Shown here one piece after another: positions 50,490 to 50,793 of a stretch of 50,793 nucleotides of DNA (positions within the stretch are counted from its first letter, which is position 1; each line of letters opens with the position of its first letter). This DNA comes from Naasia sp. (GTDB lineage: Bacteria; Actinomycetota; Actinomycetes; Actinomycetales; Microbacteriaceae): NCBI GenBank assembly GCA_025463675.1, contig JAODAX010000064.1:1-50793 (forward strand), written 5' to 3'. The notes beneath the pieces were generated by a model that had not been told where the DNA came from, did no database searches, and saw only the letters and a list, made by a program, of their open reading frames with translations. A program made the translations under genes and the position numbers.

Positions 50490-50793
50490 AGCGGCCCCAG
50501 GGGTTCGATCCAGGCCCATCCTCGGCGGGAGCGCCGGGGCCGACTCCTCGGATGACGCCGGACTCGGACCTGAGCGCTCCGAAGGCGCGATCCACCGCCC
50601 GTCCGATTCCCCACCCGTCGACCTCCCGCACCGCGGAATCCGACGCCCGTCGACAGCTGCGCCGGGCGAAGCGTGACCGCCGTAGATTCGAACGCGACGA
50701 GGTCCGCCGATTCACTCGTCGGAGCCGACGCCGGAAGATCGGCTGGCTAACGACCGGCGGCGCGGTCGCCGTTCTCGCCGGCCTCCTCTTGCT
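50486..50793 (+). CDS. ftsQ: FtsQ, N-terminal fragment (cut by window edge)
   Basis: The ATG overlaps the murC stop in ATGA and the frame stays open to the window end, giving 102 residues without a stop. It starts [19 protein letters not shown], continues with a highly basic cytoplasmic region ([20 protein letters not shown]) and ends in a membrane helix ([17 protein letters not shown]). Position after murC, the long basic cytoplasmic part and the single membrane helix are typical of actinobacterial FtsQ/DivIB, which links early and late divisome proteins. The POTRA and beta domains lie beyond the window. Confidence 0.88.
   Translation, partial: MKRPQGFDPGPSSAGAPGPTPRMTPDSDLSAPKARSTARPIPHPSTSRTAESDARRQLRRAKRDRRRFERDEVRRFTRRSRRRKIGWLTTGGAVAVLAGLLL

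Noticed and set aside
1-50793. CRISPR array, prophage, insertion sequence or secretion system
   Set aside because: No regularly spaced direct repeats, no transposase or integrase and no phage or secretion genes were recognised. The window is mostly chromosomal core.

Overview
The window is about 50.8 kb of very GC-rich DNA with dense coding on both strands, frequent GTG starts and ATGA/GTGA stop-start overlaps. Gene content and order point to an actinobacterium, most likely family Microbacteriaceae. The pieces supporting this are a garA-ftsR-merR block, an acyltransferase/class II DAHP synthase/PASTA kinase/Rv2175c-like/polyprenyl synthase block in the same neighbourhood as M. tuberculosis Rv2173-Rv2187, and a DUF7882-type small protein that I remember mainly from Microbacteriaceae. 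The family call is inference from memory; no search was run.

Layout. 1-4.4 kb: a partial gene, an amidase, an OhrR-like MarR regulator and a cluster of five small, poorly characterised genes. 4.4-9.3 kb: an APC permease, a soluble Ser/Thr kinase with a GAF domain, a single open frame joining a family 2 glycosyltransferase to a Ddn-type F420 oxidoreductase, and a manganese catalase. 9.4-14.6 kb: cspA, an FHA protein, a two-domain FKBP lipoprotein, a Tat lipoprotein flavin oxidase whose domain order looks circularly permuted, a Pr6Pr-like membrane protein and a small gene behind an SOS-like box. 14.7-18.6 kb: a CopD-CtaG copper/cytochrome oxidase assembly protein, a nested palindrome with a broken ORF, a Nudix-NYN fusion and a repeat protein. 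18.9-22.3 kb: a phosphatidyltransferase, garA, ftsR, a second MerR gene and a cyclase. 22.3-28.9 kb: pyruvate carboxylase flanked by two ParA/MinD-type ATPases, then peptide deformylase. 29-38.2 kb: acyl-CoA ligase, ROK glucokinase, plsC-like acyltransferase, DAHP synthase, pknL-like PASTA kinase, its DNA-binding neighbour, polyprenyl synthase and a DUF3040 protein. 38.5 kb to the end: the dcw cell-wall and division cluster mraZ-rsmH-ftsL-ftsI-murF-mraY-murD-ftsW-murG-murC-ftsQ (ftsQ cut by the window edge).

How the genes work together. The last 12 kb builds lipid-linked peptidoglycan precursors and the septal machinery; the PASTA kinase, FtsR and the polyprenyl synthase upstream have plausible roles in the same process. 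Pyruvate carboxylase, GarA and the kinases connect central carbon flux with Ser/Thr phosphorylation.

Most notable observations: murE is absent from its usual place between ftsI and murF, where only a 25-codon ORF coupled to murF remains; a long palindrome occurs in two near-identical copies (after the DAHP synthase gene and between murG and murC); three TGGRG boxes at 10-bp spacing overlap the mraZ promoter; an amine oxidase appears circularly permuted; two enzymes are joined in one frame without a stop; and at least ten genes show a TANNNT box 6-7 nt before the start codon, suggesting leaderless transcripts. No rRNA, tRNA, CRISPR array, insertion sequence or prophage was recognised.
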